A stretch of 35,197 nt of DNA, taken from assembly GCF_020860705.1 (NCBI RefSeq), contig NZ_JAJBTT010000017.1, forward strand, positions 1-35,197, in the 5' to 3' direction. This DNA comes from Akkermansia sp. Lineage in GTDB: Bacteria; Verrucomicrobiota; Verrucomicrobiia; Verrucomicrobiales; Akkermansiaceae. The translations under genes and the position numbers were made by a program. Within the stretch, counting starts at the first letter, position 1, and each line of letters opens with the position of its first letter. This document shows, piece after piece, positions 16,270 to 25,299 of this stretch. Below the pieces are notes generated by a model, which made no database searches, was not told where the DNA came from, and saw nothing but the letters and a program-made list of their open reading frames with translations.

Positions 16270-17865
16270 GTGAGTTCCCCCGCATCCTTCGTCAAATCCC
16301 TGCTGGCCCAATGCTGCCTGGGCGGCATCTGTGAATGGGTGGTCTGCCCCGGCGCACGCAACATGGCGCTGCTCCAGGTGCTGGCCGCCGCGGAGGACCT
16401 GGTGAAATGGACCCACTTTGACGAACGGTCCGCCGCGTTCTTCGCGCTGGGCCGTATTCAGGACATGGGGCTGCCCGTGGCCGTAGTCACCACGTCCGGC
16501 ACGGCGGCGGCGGAACTGCTCCCCGCCGTGGTGGAAGCCTACTACCAGCGCCGCCCCCTGCTCCTGCTCACGGCGGACCGTCCGGCGGACTACCGCGGCT
16601 CCGCCGCTCCCCAGGCCATTGAGCAGGCGGACCTGTTCGGCATTTACGCGCCCACGATTGACCTGGAAACGCCGGACTGCCTGCCGGAAGACATTCTGGA
16701 AGACTGGGATTACGCCTCCCCCCTTCACATCAACGTCTGCCTGCCTGACCCGGACCCCTCCTGGAATCCCGGCAGCTGCGACCTTTACCCGGCGGAACCG
16801 CCGGAAGAAAACGACTTCCGGGGCTCCCTGGCGGAACTGGCCCGGGCCCTGCGCTTCAAATCCCGCGACGGCCTGGTGGTCATGATCGGCGGCCTGGACC
16901 CCACGGAACAGGCTCCCGCCCTGTGGCTGGCCAATGAACTGAAAGCCCCCGTCGTGGCGGACGCCACTTCCGGCCTCCGGGAAGAACTGGCTCCTCTGGC
17001 CCTGACGGATGCGGACACCCTGCTGAAGGAAAACCCGCCCGCCGTCCTGCTCAGAATCGGGGACGTGCCCGTAGCCCGCTTCTGGCGTGATTTGGAGGAC
17101 ATCCCCTCCACGGAAATCTTCTCCATCACCCGCACCGGCTTTTCCGGGCTGGCCCGGCCGGCCTATGTCGTAACCGGGGATTTGGAGGCCATCCTGCATG
17201 CGCTGGGCGACGTGGACCCCGTGGGGGACGTCAACGGCCTGCGCGCCATGAACAAGCGCAGGAAGGCCCTGATGGAGGAACTGCTCATCACCTGCCCGGA
17301 CAGCGAACAGGCCATGGTGCGCGCCTTCTCCTGCTTCGCCGCAGACGGAGACTGCATTTACCTGGGCAACTCCATGCCCATACGGTACTGGAACAGCTTT
17401 GCCCAGACGGCCGTTCCCACAGAGAACGTGCGCGCCAACCGCGGCGCCAACGGCATCGACGGGCAAATCTCCACCTTCCTGGGCGTCTCCGCCCGGTGTT
17501 CCCGTTCCTGGGCCCTCGTGGGCGACCTGACCGCCATGTACGATTCCAACGCCCTGGCTCTCCTTCCCCAGCTGGACAAGGGAACCCGTGTCCTGGGCAT
17601 CGTCAACAACGGCGGCGGCGGCATCTTCCGCGCCCTGCCCGGGGCAGACAACCATTCGGAAGCCATGCGTAAACTGCTCGTGCAGCCCCATTCCCATTCC
17701 TTCAAGGCCATTGCGGAACAATGGGGCATGCGCTATCTGTGCATCCGTACGGCGGAAGACTTTGACCAGCTTGATTCCCTGGAAGAAAACAGCCAGGTTC
17801 TCGCGGAACTCATCCCGGACCGGGAACAAACGGAACAGGTCAGGAATGCCCTGGCACAGCGCTGA
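16270..17865 (+). CDS. menD: 2-succinyl-5-enolpyruvyl-6-hydroxy-3-cyclohexene-1-carboxylate synthase
   Basis: MenD is a thiamine-diphosphate enzyme of menaquinone synthesis. It joins isochorismate and 2-oxoglutarate with loss of CO2. The N-terminal pyrimidine-binding domain shows WVVCPGARN, THFDERSAAFFALG with the catalytic Glu52, and TTSGTAAAELLPAVVEAYY, followed by LLTADRPADYRG and QAIEQADLFG. The C-terminal diphosphate domain has ANRGANGIDGQISTFLG and the cofactor/metal segment GIVNNGGGGIFRALPG. The 531-residue length is normal. The start is GTG at 16270, five bases after metG, with no visible Shine-Dalgarno site. No other menaquinone gene is in the window. Confidence 0.9.
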   Translation: MSSPASFVKSLLAQCCLGGICEWVVCPGARNMALLQVLAAAEDLVKWTHFDERSAAFFALGRIQDMGLPVAVVTTSGTAAAELLPAVVEAYYQRRPLLLLTADRPADYRGSAAPQAIEQADLFGIYAPTIDLETPDCLPEDILEDWDYASPLHINVCLPDPDPSWNPGSCDLYPAEPPEENDFRGSLAELARALRFKSRDGLVVMIGGLDPTEQAPALWLANELKAPVVADATSGLREELAPLALTDADTLLKENPPAVLLRIGDVPVARFWRDLEDIPSTEIFSITRTGFSGLARPAYVVTGDLEAILHALGDVDPVGDVNGLRAMNKRRKALMEELLITCPDSEQAMVRAFSCFAADGDCIYLGNSMPIRYWNSFAQTAVPTENVRANRGANGIDGQISTFLGVSARCSRSWALVGDLTAMYDSNALALLPQLDKGTRVLGIVNNGGGGIFRALPGADNHSEAMRKLLVQPHSHSFKAIAEQWGMRYLCIRTAEDFDQLDSLEENSQVLAELIPDREQTEQVRNALAQR

Positions 17866-18131
17866 AAGCGCCGCCTTCTTCTTTCAGGTTCTTTTTGAGG
17901 CAAAAAAGAAGAAAGGAAGTTCTTTCTTCCTGCCCCATCCTGCCGAATAGTCGGAAGGAGCGCCGCAAGTCCTTGAGACATTTCCTGAAAGGCTTCTTTT
18001 CAAACGAAACGCTTTCCGGAAAAACCCGGACATTTTCCAGAACGGCCATAAAAAAACCGGGGGAACCCTTTGGCCTCCCCCGGTCCTGAATCTTGTTCAA
18101 CCGTCATGCATCCTTTACGAATGCATTCAAT
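17866..18131. other. Convergent intergenic region between menD and malic enzyme
   Basis: No gene is apparent. A weak A/T-type stem (GAAGAAAG at 17908-17915 and CTTTCTTC at 17922-17929) follows menD. AAGGAGCGCCGC at 17955-17966 is also present, in reverse orientation, beside the repeat copy near 34070. A strong minus-strand terminator lies at 18050-18084. Confidence 0.4.
18050..18084 (-). terminator. Intrinsic terminator of malic enzyme gene
   Basis: Read on the minus strand, ACCGGGGGA and TCCCCCGGT form a perfect nine-pair GC-rich stem (18056-18084) followed by seven T residues (complement of 18050-18056). It lies 48 bases after the malic enzyme stop. Confidence 0.85.
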
Positions 18132-19442
18132 TTACAAATAACTGCGCACCACGCCGGAGACGCGTTCACGGGCGGCGGCAATGCGCTTGCGCAGTTCAAG
18201 CGTGTAGGCTTCCATGTCCCGGATGGGGGACTGGGCTACGCCGGAGATCATGGCCGCCTGGGCCACGGCCGGGCATTCCCATTCAATGATGCGGGGATCA
18301 ATGGGTTTGGGAATCACGTAGTCAATGCCGAAACTGAGGGGGACGCCGCCGTAAAGGTCAATCACCTCCTGCGGAACGGGTTCCTTCGCCAGATCCGCCA
18401 GCGCGCGCGCGGCGGCTATCTTCATCTGCTCATTGATGACGGAGGCGTGCACGTCCAGGGCGGCGCGGAAAATGAAGGGGAAGCAGGAGACGTTGTTCAC
18501 CTGGTTGGGCCAGTCGGAACGGCCGGAACCCATGATGCAGTCCGGCCGCGCCTTCTTGGCGTCCTGATACGTGATTTCCGGGTCCGGGTTCGCACAGGCG
18601 AAGATGATGGGGGAAGGAGCCATGAGCTTCACCATGTCCTGCGTAAGCAGTCCCTTGGTGGAAAGCCCCAGGAACACGTCCGCCCCGGTAAGGGCTTCGT
18701 CCAGCGAGCAGTCTTCCGACTGGGAGAACTGGGCCTTGGTGGCATGCAGGTCAATGCGTCCGGTATGAATCAGCCCCTTGGAGTCAAACATGTAGATATG
18801 TTCGCGGCGAACGCCCAGCGTCATGTAGAACTTGGCGCAGGAGATGCCGGCGGCTCCGGCTCCCACTACCACAACCTTCATGTCTTCCAGCTTGCGGCCC
18901 GTCAGCTCTGCGGCGTTCAGGAGGGCTGCGCCGGAGATCACGGCCGTCCCGTGCTGGTCGTCATGGAACACGGGAATATTCATTTCCTCGCGGAGGCGTT
19001 CCTCCACCATAAAGCATTCCGGGGCCTTGATGTCTTCCAGGTTGATGGCTCCGAAGGTGGGCTCCATGGTCTTGATGACCTCGATCAGTTTTTCCGGCTC
19101 CTTGACGTTCAGTTCGATGTCAAAAACGTCAATGTCCGCGAACACCTTGAACAGAACGCCCTTGCCTTCCATGACCGGCTTGGCGGCGTCCGGGCCGATG
19201 TTGCCCAATCCCAGCACGGCGGTACCGTTGGTTATGACGCCCACCAGATTGGAGCGCCCGGTGTACAGGGCGCTCTGGGAGGGGTCTTCTTTAATGCGGA
19301 GACAGGGTTCAGCCACGCCCGGGGAATAGGCAAGTGTCAAATCCCGTTGTGAAAAGCAGGGCTTGCAGGGCAGCGTCTCCACCTTGCCGGGGCGGGGCTG
19401 GGAATGATACTGCAAGGCATCTAGTCGGATATCGGAACTCAT
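18132..19442 (-). CDS. NAD(P)-dependent malic enzyme (malate dehydrogenase, decarboxylating)
   Basis: This enzyme oxidises malate to pyruvate and CO2 in the cytoplasm. The 436-residue product covers the malic N-terminal and NAD-binding domains: LTLAYSPGVAEPCL, LGLGNIGPDAAKPVMEGK, FADIDVFDIEL, the metal-binding FHDDQHGTAVI, and the dinucleotide loop VVVGAGAAGISCAKF. It ends after these domains, so it lacks the C-terminal phosphotransacetylase-like part of long MaeB enzymes. I chose the ATG at 19442 because family members begin a few residues before ALQYHSQPRPGK; another ATG lies 21 codons upstream. The cofactor cannot be fixed from sequence. The gene is divergent from the large protein gene at 19618. 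Confidence 0.92.
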   Translation of the reverse strand: MSSDIRLDALQYHSQPRPGKVETLPCKPCFSQRDLTLAYSPGVAEPCLRIKEDPSQSALYTGRSNLVGVITNGTAVLGLGNIGPDAAKPVMEGKGVLFKVFADIDVFDIELNVKEPEKLIEVIKTMEPTFGAINLEDIKAPECFMVEERLREEMNIPVFHDDQHGTAVISGAALLNAAELTGRKLEDMKVVVVGAGAAGISCAKFYMTLGVRREHIYMFDSKGLIHTGRIDLHATKAQFSQSEDCSLDEALTGADVFLGLSTKGLLTQDMVKLMAPSPIIFACANPDPEITYQDAKKARPDCIMGSGRSDWPNQVNNVSCFPFIFRAALDVHASVINEQMKIAAARALADLAKEPVPQEVIDLYGGVPLSFGIDYVIPKPIDPRIIEWECPAVAQAAMISGVAQSPIRDMEAYTLELRKRIAAARERVSGVVRSYL

Positions 19443-19617
19443 GGTGGGTGGTATGAAAACAGAAAATCGAGCCTTGCTTGCACCACATAATAACAATGCA
19501 TTCAAGCAAATAATTGATTAATCGCGTCACACGCGGCGTCCGGAAAGCGCCTTTTTACATTGAAAGAGCCCTCCGGATGTGGTAATAGATAGCCGGATTA
19601 CCAATTGCCACGCGACC
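19443..19617. other. Divergent intergenic region
   Basis: This 175-base region must carry the promoters for the malic enzyme (leftward) and the 1460-residue protein (rightward). On the minus strand TATTAT (complement of 19487-19492) is a possible -10 box. Rightward, TTTACA at 19554-19559 is a possible -35 without a good partner. The segment CTTTTTACATTGAAAGAGC at 19551-19569 resembles the core of the dispersed repeat. Confidence 0.3.
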
Positions 19618-22600
19618 ATGGAAAACACTCCTCCCCTGCCTTCCGGCTTCAATATCAACGGCTATCTTGTCCAGTCCCTGAAGCAGACGGATTCCCTCTG
19701 CCACGTTTACTATGCGTCAGACGCCAATCACGTCCAGTACCTCATCCGTGAATTCTGCCCGCAGGGCCTCGCCGTGCGCGATCCGGAAAGCGGTAAACTG
19801 CGCTATCCGGAAACGACGGACATTGCCGGGGAAGTCCTCCCGCTGAAGAACGATTTTGAAGCCCAGTTCCGCACGGGTTCCCTGGGGGAAATCCCGGCGC
19901 TGGGCACCCTGTACCTGGTTTATGCCCTGCCCGGCGTCCATCCGGCCGCAGAGCAGCCCCCGGTTCCGGCCAGCCCGGCGGAGCCGCTCCAGCGCGACCA
20001 GAGAACCCTGGCCACTCCCGGCACGGCGGCGGCTCCCATCCCGGCATCCCCCCTTCCCCTGCCCCGAAAAAAGAAGAGTTCAGCCGGAATATGGATCCTC
20101 ATCCTGATTCTTCTGGGGGGTGCCTACGGAGCCTACCATTACACGCAGAAGCCCGCGGAAGCCCCTCCCGCTCCACAGGAGCCGGCCAGGCCGCATCCCA
20201 AGAAAGAAAAGAACCAGGAAGCCCCCAAGCCGGAAAAGAAAGCCGCCCGGCCTGCGGAAGAGACGTCAGACCCCTTTGAGCAGGAAACAGCCGGAGAAAA
20301 GGAACAGCCGGAAGAAACTCCGGGCGCCGTTTCCCCTGCGGAGGAAGACGGTGACCACGCCGTTCCGGCAGAAGAGCCTGCTCCCGAACCCGAACAGCCG
20401 GCTGAAGATTCCGATACGACGGAAACCGACACTTCTGCGGAGGAACAGCCGGAACCGGCAGCTCCCGCCATGGAGAAGGAAACTCCGGCTCCGGCAGCAC
20501 AGGCGGCAGCCAAGCCGGCTGCCTCTACCCAGCCGCGCAGAAAAGCCGTGAAGCAGACCACCAACATGGGGGACGTCAACGCCTACGTAAAAAAGTACGC
20601 CAAGGCCATGACGCTCAACCAATGGAGAAAACAGTACGCCAACATGTACACCAGCTGGTTCGGCAACTCCGAGGAAGTGGCCAAGGGCTGGATCACCACC
20701 TTCGGCCCGCTGGGCTTCCGCGCCCGCGGCCTGGATTCCTCCTGGCCGGATACCAATTTCCGCGGCTTTTTCCCCAAGTCCCTGTTGGACCCCAACGGGG
20801 AACCCGTCACCAACCTGTACATGGTCACCCAGGTGATTGAAGGCTCTCCCTCTGAAAAATACGTGAAGGAGGGTGATGTGATCCTGGGCATTGACGGCCA
20901 GCCCTTCAAAACGGCCCTCAGCCTGGACGTTCCCTACGGCCCCTACCAGCATCAGGACAGGCGGGGCCTGGATATGCACGCGGGCCTGCTGGTGGACAAG
21001 GCGGAAGGCGCCGGAAAAATCACGCTGAACCTCATTCCTGCGGAAAACGTGGAAAAAATCCAGGGCATTCCCCCCCTCTGGAAGGAAGTCTTCCGGGAAG
21101 AACGGGCCAAACACCCCATCTCCCTCTCCATCCCGGTCAAGGGCGGCCAGCAGCTGCGCCTTCACGTGGATGACGGAGGCAACGGCATCGGCAGCGACGG
21201 CTTTGAATGGTCGGACCTGAGGCTGGAAGGTTCGGGCGGCCCCATCCCGCTGACCAAGCTCAAGCCCATTCAATACAGCGTGGGCTACGGGGCGGCCAAA
21301 TACGACCCCGAACGCAAGGTATGGCTGGCCCATGCCGTCTCCTCCCTGGTCTTTGACATTCCCAAGGGGGACTGGAAGCTGAAAGGCACCGGAACGCCCG
21401 GCGGAGCGGCTTCCGTGGGGGTCACGGTGTACGTAGGGGGCGCCTCCTCCCTGCCGGATGCGGTGAAAAAATACGTGAAGAACGTCACCTTTAAAATTCC
21501 CCAGCTGGGATCCTATGCCCCCGGCTTCCCCAAAAACTGCGCCAAGAGCAAGGCCGTGGTCCATATGATGAGCGAATGGCTGGCAGCCCAGCAGCGCGAG
21601 GACGGTTCCTGGGAACGCCCCGGCGGCTACTGCGGCAACCACTATGACACTGGCTGGGCCGGACTGGCCCTGATGGCCACAGGCAACCCGAAGTATGACC
21701 CCGTCATCAAAAAAGCGGCGCAGTACATCGCCTTCTCCGGCTCCCAGTGCTGGTGGGCCGTGCCGCAGGCCTCGGCAGGCATCTTCCTGTGCGAATACTG
21801 GCTGCGCTACCGGGACAACTCCGTTCTGCCCGCCATCCGCAACGGCGTCCAGCGCATGAAAAACGAGGTCCTTTACGGGGACTTCGTCACCGGCCACGGC
21901 ATCCATCCCGGTTATGCGGGTACGGGCGTCAGCATCGGCGGCTCCCACATGTGCCTGTTCCTGGCTCTGGCCAGCAAGACCCCGGCCCGCACGGAAGACG
22001 ACGTGCTGGACAAGATGATGGACCACGCGCAATCCATCTGCCCCACCGGCATGGGACCGTACGGACGCATGACGGAAACCTTTACCTTTGAACCCAACCG
22101 CCAGTGCGGGGGCACCTACTCCGGCCGCCACGGCCCCTATTACATCGCCTCCCTCATTTGCGGAGGACCGGAGCTTTACACCAAAAACAGCCGGATCATG
22201 TACAAGGAAGGCCCCATCGGCGGTTGCGACCAGGGCCACTCTTCCGAGACGCTCTCTATGATGTGGGCTCTTCCCGCCTACTGGCGCACGGATCCGGAAG
22301 TCTACTATAAAAACATGGAGGCGTTCCGGTGGAAACTTACGCTGCAGCGCCCGTTTGACGGCGGCATGGTCCAGAACCCCAACCGCCTGGAACTGATGAC
22401 GGCAGACCCCGTCATCGGCACTTACATCCGCACCAGCATCTGGATTACGGCCCTGTGCGCAGAACGCCAGAACCTGGCGATCACGGGCAAGCCGGAATTC
22501 CAGGCCAAGACCTTCCGGAAGGTTCCCCCCATCATTGATACGGAATCCCGCTTCCTGAACACCTACGTGCGCAACTGGTCCATGGTCAACGCCGCACTGG

Positions 22601-24000
22601 GCGCCAAGGCTCCCGGCTCCCTGAAATCCGCCATCCGGGAACTGAAAAACATTCCGGTGGAACAAGGCTGCCGCTTCAAGCTCATCAGCCTCGTCAATTC
22701 CCGGGCGCTCCCCATCGCCAAAGCCATCATGGCCATTCCCGGCCTGGATCAGCTGACCAAGGCCACCTGTGCGGAAATGATCCTGGGCATGGACGTGCGC
22801 ATCTTCTTTGAACCCAAGCGCAAGGATGACAAGGTCCAGCCCGGGGAATATTCCCTGAACGTGGATGTCCAGCAGCCGCTGGGAGGCCGCGCCCTGGGAC
22901 TCCAGCGTGACAAGGAGCTGGAAGGAAAAGCCAACTCCGCCTACAAGTATGACTTTGCCGGCACGGTGCAATTCAGTGACACCACCACCTTCTCCCCCAT
23001 GGAAACCATTTCCTGGACGCCCTCTTCCAACTTCGGCGGCCAGTGGAACGTGCACTCCTATAAGAAGGACCTCAGCGGCCCCACCCAGCCGGGCGTGCAG
23101 AAGATGAGCGCCAAGGTCAAATGGCGCGTGAACGACCTGGACGTGGAATATGACCGCCCCATCGCCGTAGGCGGCTTTGAAGTGGGCTGCGGAGAAAAGG
23201 CCCATCCGGTCACCAACTGCAACCACCTGTGGGTGCCGGGCATCCTGATCCGCGACCACGGCAACTGGGGCTGCTCCTTCCATCTGCCGGACGGCACCTA
23301 TATTTCCGCCGCTTCCCAGGGCAACCAGATAGAAGTATACGATGAAACGGACAAGAAGAAGGAGAAAACCTGGGTTTCCCCGAACGATGCCTGCCTGACG
23401 CAGGGTTCCCGCTGCCTGTTCCGCGTTTCTACGGACTGGCACGGCCTGGAATGCCGCGTGCGCGAACTGAAGCTGCTGGGAAGCGCGACGGAGGAAGTGA
23501 CGGATTACAAGCTGAAAGCCTCTCCCGGCGGCCATGTAGATACTGGAAAACTGCTGGACCGGGACGCCACCACCGCGGAAGAACTGGAAGCTCCGTCCGG
23601 AGAAGACGATCCGCTGGTGCTGGAGCTTTCCCTGAAAAACGCCGCCTCCCTGCGTGCCGTGGATATCAAGCTGGAAAAGGGCAATACCCGCCTCATTATT
23701 GAAGCCAACAAGGGCGGCAAGTGGATTCCCATCCACTGGGGTTCCCTGGGAGCTGCCACTGCCGGCGTCAGTGACGCCCAGAAGGCCATGTATGCCAATG
23801 AACCGGAGGTGCTGCGCATGCTCCAGCTCCCCGGCAACGGGTTTATCAAGTGCATGAGGACGTTTGAACCCATCACGACCAACAAGCTGCGCGTCAAGCT
23901 CTTCCAGAAGGGCGGAAAAATCCGTCTGGCGGAGCTGCACGTGTACAAGGCGGACGCCGCCAAGCCCGCCGCCCCCAAACGGCTGGCCACAGCTCATTAA
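19618..24000 (+). CDS. Membrane-anchored multidomain protein: degenerate kinase N-lobe, PDZ, DUF6288-like toroid, discoidin-like end
   Basis: The product has 1460 residues. Residues 11-106 follow the layout of a Ser/Thr kinase N-lobe: GYLVQSL, HVYYASD, YLIREFCPQGLAVRD (kinases: VAIKE-FP-LAVRD) and GTLYLVYALPG at the hinge. The glycine loop is lost and Arg44 replaces the ATP-binding Lys. There is no catalytic lobe. A helix at 157-173 after RKKK should place the rest outside the cytoplasm. A Lys-rich then Glu-rich Pro linker (175-325) leads to a PDZ domain (about 395-490), an NPCBM-like piece with DDGGNGIGSDGFEWSD (about 505-590), and an alpha-toroid (about 640-955) with QQREDGSW and GGYCGNHYDTGWAGLALMA. 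A discoidin-like sandwich (about 1302-1450) ends it. The toroid and length recall DUF6288 proteins. Function is unknown. ATG 19618 was chosen over 19579 because FNINGY aligns with the paralogue at 26865. Confidence 0.8.
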   Translation: MENTPPLPSGFNINGYLVQSLKQTDSLCHVYYASDANHVQYLIREFCPQGLAVRDPESGKLRYPETTDIAGEVLPLKNDFEAQFRTGSLGEIPALGTLYLVYALPGVHPAAEQPPVPASPAEPLQRDQRTLATPGTAAAPIPASPLPLPRKKKSSAGIWILILILLGGAYGAYHYTQKPAEAPPAPQEPARPHPKKEKNQEAPKPEKKAARPAEETSDPFEQETAGEKEQPEETPGAVSPAEEDGDHAVPAEEPAPEPEQPAEDSDTTETDTSAEEQPEPAAPAMEKETPAPAAQAAAKPAASTQPRRKAVKQTTNMGDVNAYVKKYAKAMTLNQWRKQYANMYTSWFGNSEEVAKGWITTFGPLGFRARGLDSSWPDTNFRGFFPKSLLDPNGEPVTNLYMVTQVIEGSPSEKYVKEGDVILGIDGQPFKTALSLDVPYGPYQHQDRRGLDMHAGLLVDKAEGAGKITLNLIPAENVEKIQGIPPLWKEVFREERAKHPISLSIPVKGGQQLRLHVDDGGNGIGSDGFEWSDLRLEGSGGPIPLTKLKPIQYSVGYGAAKYDPERKVWLAHAVSSLVFDIPKGDWKLKGTGTPGGAASVGVTVYVGGASSLPDAVKKYVKNVTFKIPQLGSYAPGFPKNCAKSKAVVHMMSEWLAAQQREDGSWERPGGYCGNHYDTGWAGLALMATGNPKYDPVIKKAAQYIAFSGSQCWWAVPQASAGIFLCEYWLRYRDNSVLPAIRNGVQRMKNEVLYGDFVTGHGIHPGYAGTGVSIGGSHMCLFLALASKTPARTEDDVLDKMMDHAQSICPTGMGPYGRMTETFTFEPNRQCGGTYSGRHGPYYIASLICGGPELYTKNSRIMYKEGPIGGCDQGHSSETLSMMWALPAYWRTDPEVYYKNMEAFRWKLTLQRPFDGGMVQNPNRLELMTADPVIGTYIRTSIWITALCAERQNLAITGKPEFQAKTFRKVPPIIDTESRFLNTYVRNWSMVNAALGAKAPGSLKSAIRELKNIPVEQGCRFKLISLVNSRALPIAKAIMAIPGLDQLTKATCAEMILGMDVRIFFEPKRKDDKVQPGEYSLNVDVQQPLGGRALGLQRDKELEGKANSAYKYDFAGTVQFSDTTTFSPMETISWTPSSNFGGQWNVHSYKKDLSGPTQPGVQKMSAKVKWRVNDLDVEYDRPIAVGGFEVGCGEKAHPVTNCNHLWVPGILIRDHGNWGCSFHLPDGTYISAASQGNQIEVYDETDKKKEKTWVSPNDACLTQGSRCLFRVSTDWHGLECRVRELKLLGSATEEVTDYKLKASPGGHVDTGKLLDRDATTAEELEAPSGEDDPLVLELSLKNAASLRAVDIKLEKGNTRLIIEANKGGKWIPIHWGSLGAATAGVSDAQKAMYANEPEVLRMLQLPGNGFIKCMRTFEPITTNKLRVKLFQKGGKIRLAELHVYKADAAKPAAPKRLATAH

Positions 24001-24030
24001 ACGGAATCCCTTTTAAAGCCTTTTACTCAG

Positions 24031-24066
24031 GCGCTGCCCCACTCATCCGTGCGGCAGCGCTTTTTT
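24031..24066 (+). terminator. Intrinsic terminator after the 1460-residue protein gene
   Basis: GCGCTGCC at 24031-24038 pairs with GGCAGCGC at 24053-24060, and six T residues follow at 24061-24066. It lies 30 bases after the stop codon. Confidence 0.9.
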
Positions 24067-24104
24067 ATCAAAGGAAACCCGAAAAGCCGCATGCCAGCGA
24101 AACT

Positions 24105-24177
24105 CCTGTCCATTGAACGGCAGCGAACTTTTTTCAATTAAAGAGCATCCGGCGGAGGATCCCTTCTTTCAGTTGCC
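24105..24177 (-). repeat. Dispersed intergenic repeat, copy B
   Basis: Read on the minus strand it starts GGCAACTGAAAG and runs through TCCTCCGCCGGATGCTC and TTGAAAAAAG to ATGGACAGG. Against the copy at 33975 the first 49 positions match at 38 without gaps by hand alignment, and the ATGGACAGG end is shared after a short indel. It has no coding potential and no terminal inverted repeats that I can see. Confidence 0.75.
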
Positions 24178-24222
24178 CCGCAGGCACGCGGCGCTCCGGA
24201 ACGTTTCTCCCCTTAAACGGAA

Positions 24223-25287
24223 TCAATACTTCTGAACCGGGGAGTCAGGCAGCCCTTCGTCCGCATCCTCTTCCGCCAGGCGGCACAAATCGTCCGCACG
24301 GCGCAGGCAGGCGTCCCACAGCGCCCGGTCCTCCCGTAAGGGGAAAGACATGTTGTCCGTCAACTTTTCCACCCGTTTGGCGGAATCTTCCCGTTCATAG
24401 GCGTTCAGGCCGTCCAGGCGGGAAGCCAGGCCGTCCAGCCAGGGAAGAGGATCATGGCAGATCAGGGGGAGGTCGCACCCGGCCCGCAGGGAAAGCAGGG
24501 CGGCTTCATCCGGAGCATACTGCCCCGCAATCGCCCCCATGCACAAGTCATCCGTAAACACCACTCCCGTGAAATCGAGCCGGTCCCGCAAAAGGGTGCC
24601 TATCACCCGTTTGGAAAGGGTGGCGGGATAGTCGGGATCAATCTGCGGCAGCATGATATGAGCGGACATGATGGAGGACAATTCCGGGCATAAGGCCAAG
24701 AAAGGCAGCAAGTCCGTCTTAAACAATTCCCGTTCATCCAGATCAATCACAGGGAGGTTGAAATGGGGATCCGCCTGGGCGCGCCCCATGCCGGGGAAAT
24801 GCTTGCCGCAGCTTTGCACGCCGCCACGGCGCAGATTGGCGGAATAAACGCCGCCGCGCGCGATCACGTCCTGGGCGTTGTCCCCCCAGCAGCGGCCGGG
24901 CAGCGCATTGGAAGCAGACGGGTCATGGCAAATATCCAGCACCGGGGCAAAATTCATGTTCACCCCCAGGTATCTCAGCGCCAGGGCCGTTACGGCGCCC
25001 AGCTCCACAATGCCGTTAAAACCGCCGCACCGCGCCAGGGATGCCGGAGAAGGCAGATTCAGCCCCAGGGAGGCGGTGCGCACCACCCTGCCCCCCTCCT
25101 GGTCCACGGCAATGACGGGATGATGGCGGCAGAGCTTGCGCAGCGTTTGGGTCAGCGCCCGCACCTGGTCCACGGAATCCACATTCCGGGAGAACAGGAT
25201 GAAGCCGGCCGGCTGCAAGCGCAGGATGGCAGCCGCCTCTTCCGCGCCCACTTCATGGCCGCTTATGCCGATCAGGGCGGGGAGCAT
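24223..25287 (-). CDS. nagZ: Glycoside hydrolase family 3 beta-N-acetylhexosaminidase (NagZ)
   Basis: The 354-residue protein is a single-domain GH3 enzyme. GFILFSRNV and PVIAVDQEGGRV (59-68) begin the barrel. KHFPGMG at 162-168 and Asp173-Pro-His175 form the mobile acid/base loop, where NagZ enzymes have D-S/T-H. FTDDLCMGAI holds the nucleophile Asp246 or 247. No signal peptide is present, so it should act in the cytoplasm, removing GlcNAc from imported muropeptides during peptidoglycan recycling; action on other GlcNAc glycans is possible. The Pro in the catalytic dyad loop differs from the usual Ser/Thr. It lies 12 bases downstream of pyrE and is likely cotranscribed with it. Its 3' end faces the large membrane protein. 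Confidence 0.88.
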   Translation of the reverse strand: MLPALIGISGHEVGAEEAAAILRLQPAGFILFSRNVDSVDQVRALTQTLRKLCRHHPVIAVDQEGGRVVRTASLGLNLPSPASLARCGGFNGIVELGAVTALALRYLGVNMNFAPVLDICHDPSASNALPGRCWGDNAQDVIARGGVYSANLRRGGVQSCGKHFPGMGRAQADPHFNLPVIDLDERELFKTDLLPFLALCPELSSIMSAHIMLPQIDPDYPATLSKRVIGTLLRDRLDFTGVVFTDDLCMGAIAGQYAPDEAALLSLRAGCDLPLICHDPLPWLDGLASRLDGLNAYEREDSAKRVEKLTDNMSFPLREDRALWDACLRRADDLCRLAEEDADEGLPDSPVQKY

Positions 25288-25299
25288 GAACGGAAAAAA

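Larger units (their letters stand above)
24001..24222. other. Convergent intergenic region with dispersed repeat copy
   Basis: No gene is visible. It contains the terminator at 24031-24066 and one copy of the dispersed repeat at 24105-24177 on the minus strand. I see no obvious terminator for nagZ. Confidence 0.5.

Noticed and set aside
16039..17829. 596-codon minus-strand open frame opposite metG and menD
   Set aside because: It spans two well-supported genes on the other strand and has no recognisable domain; codon-bias shadow.
18093..19352. 419-codon plus-strand open frame opposite the malic enzyme gene
   Set aside because: The malic enzyme motifs and its terminator are on the minus strand; this frame is a shadow.
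19618..20000. Active Ser/Thr protein kinase
   Set aside because: The ATP-binding Lys, glycine loop, HRD and DFG motifs are all absent, so phosphotransfer by this protein is not expected.
20266..23997. Open frame of 1243 codons on the minus strand opposite the large protein gene
   Set aside because: It is exactly antisense to a clearly coding frame, its translation is low-complexity and rich in Gly, His, Val and Arg, and it follows from the GC-rich third positions of the real gene.
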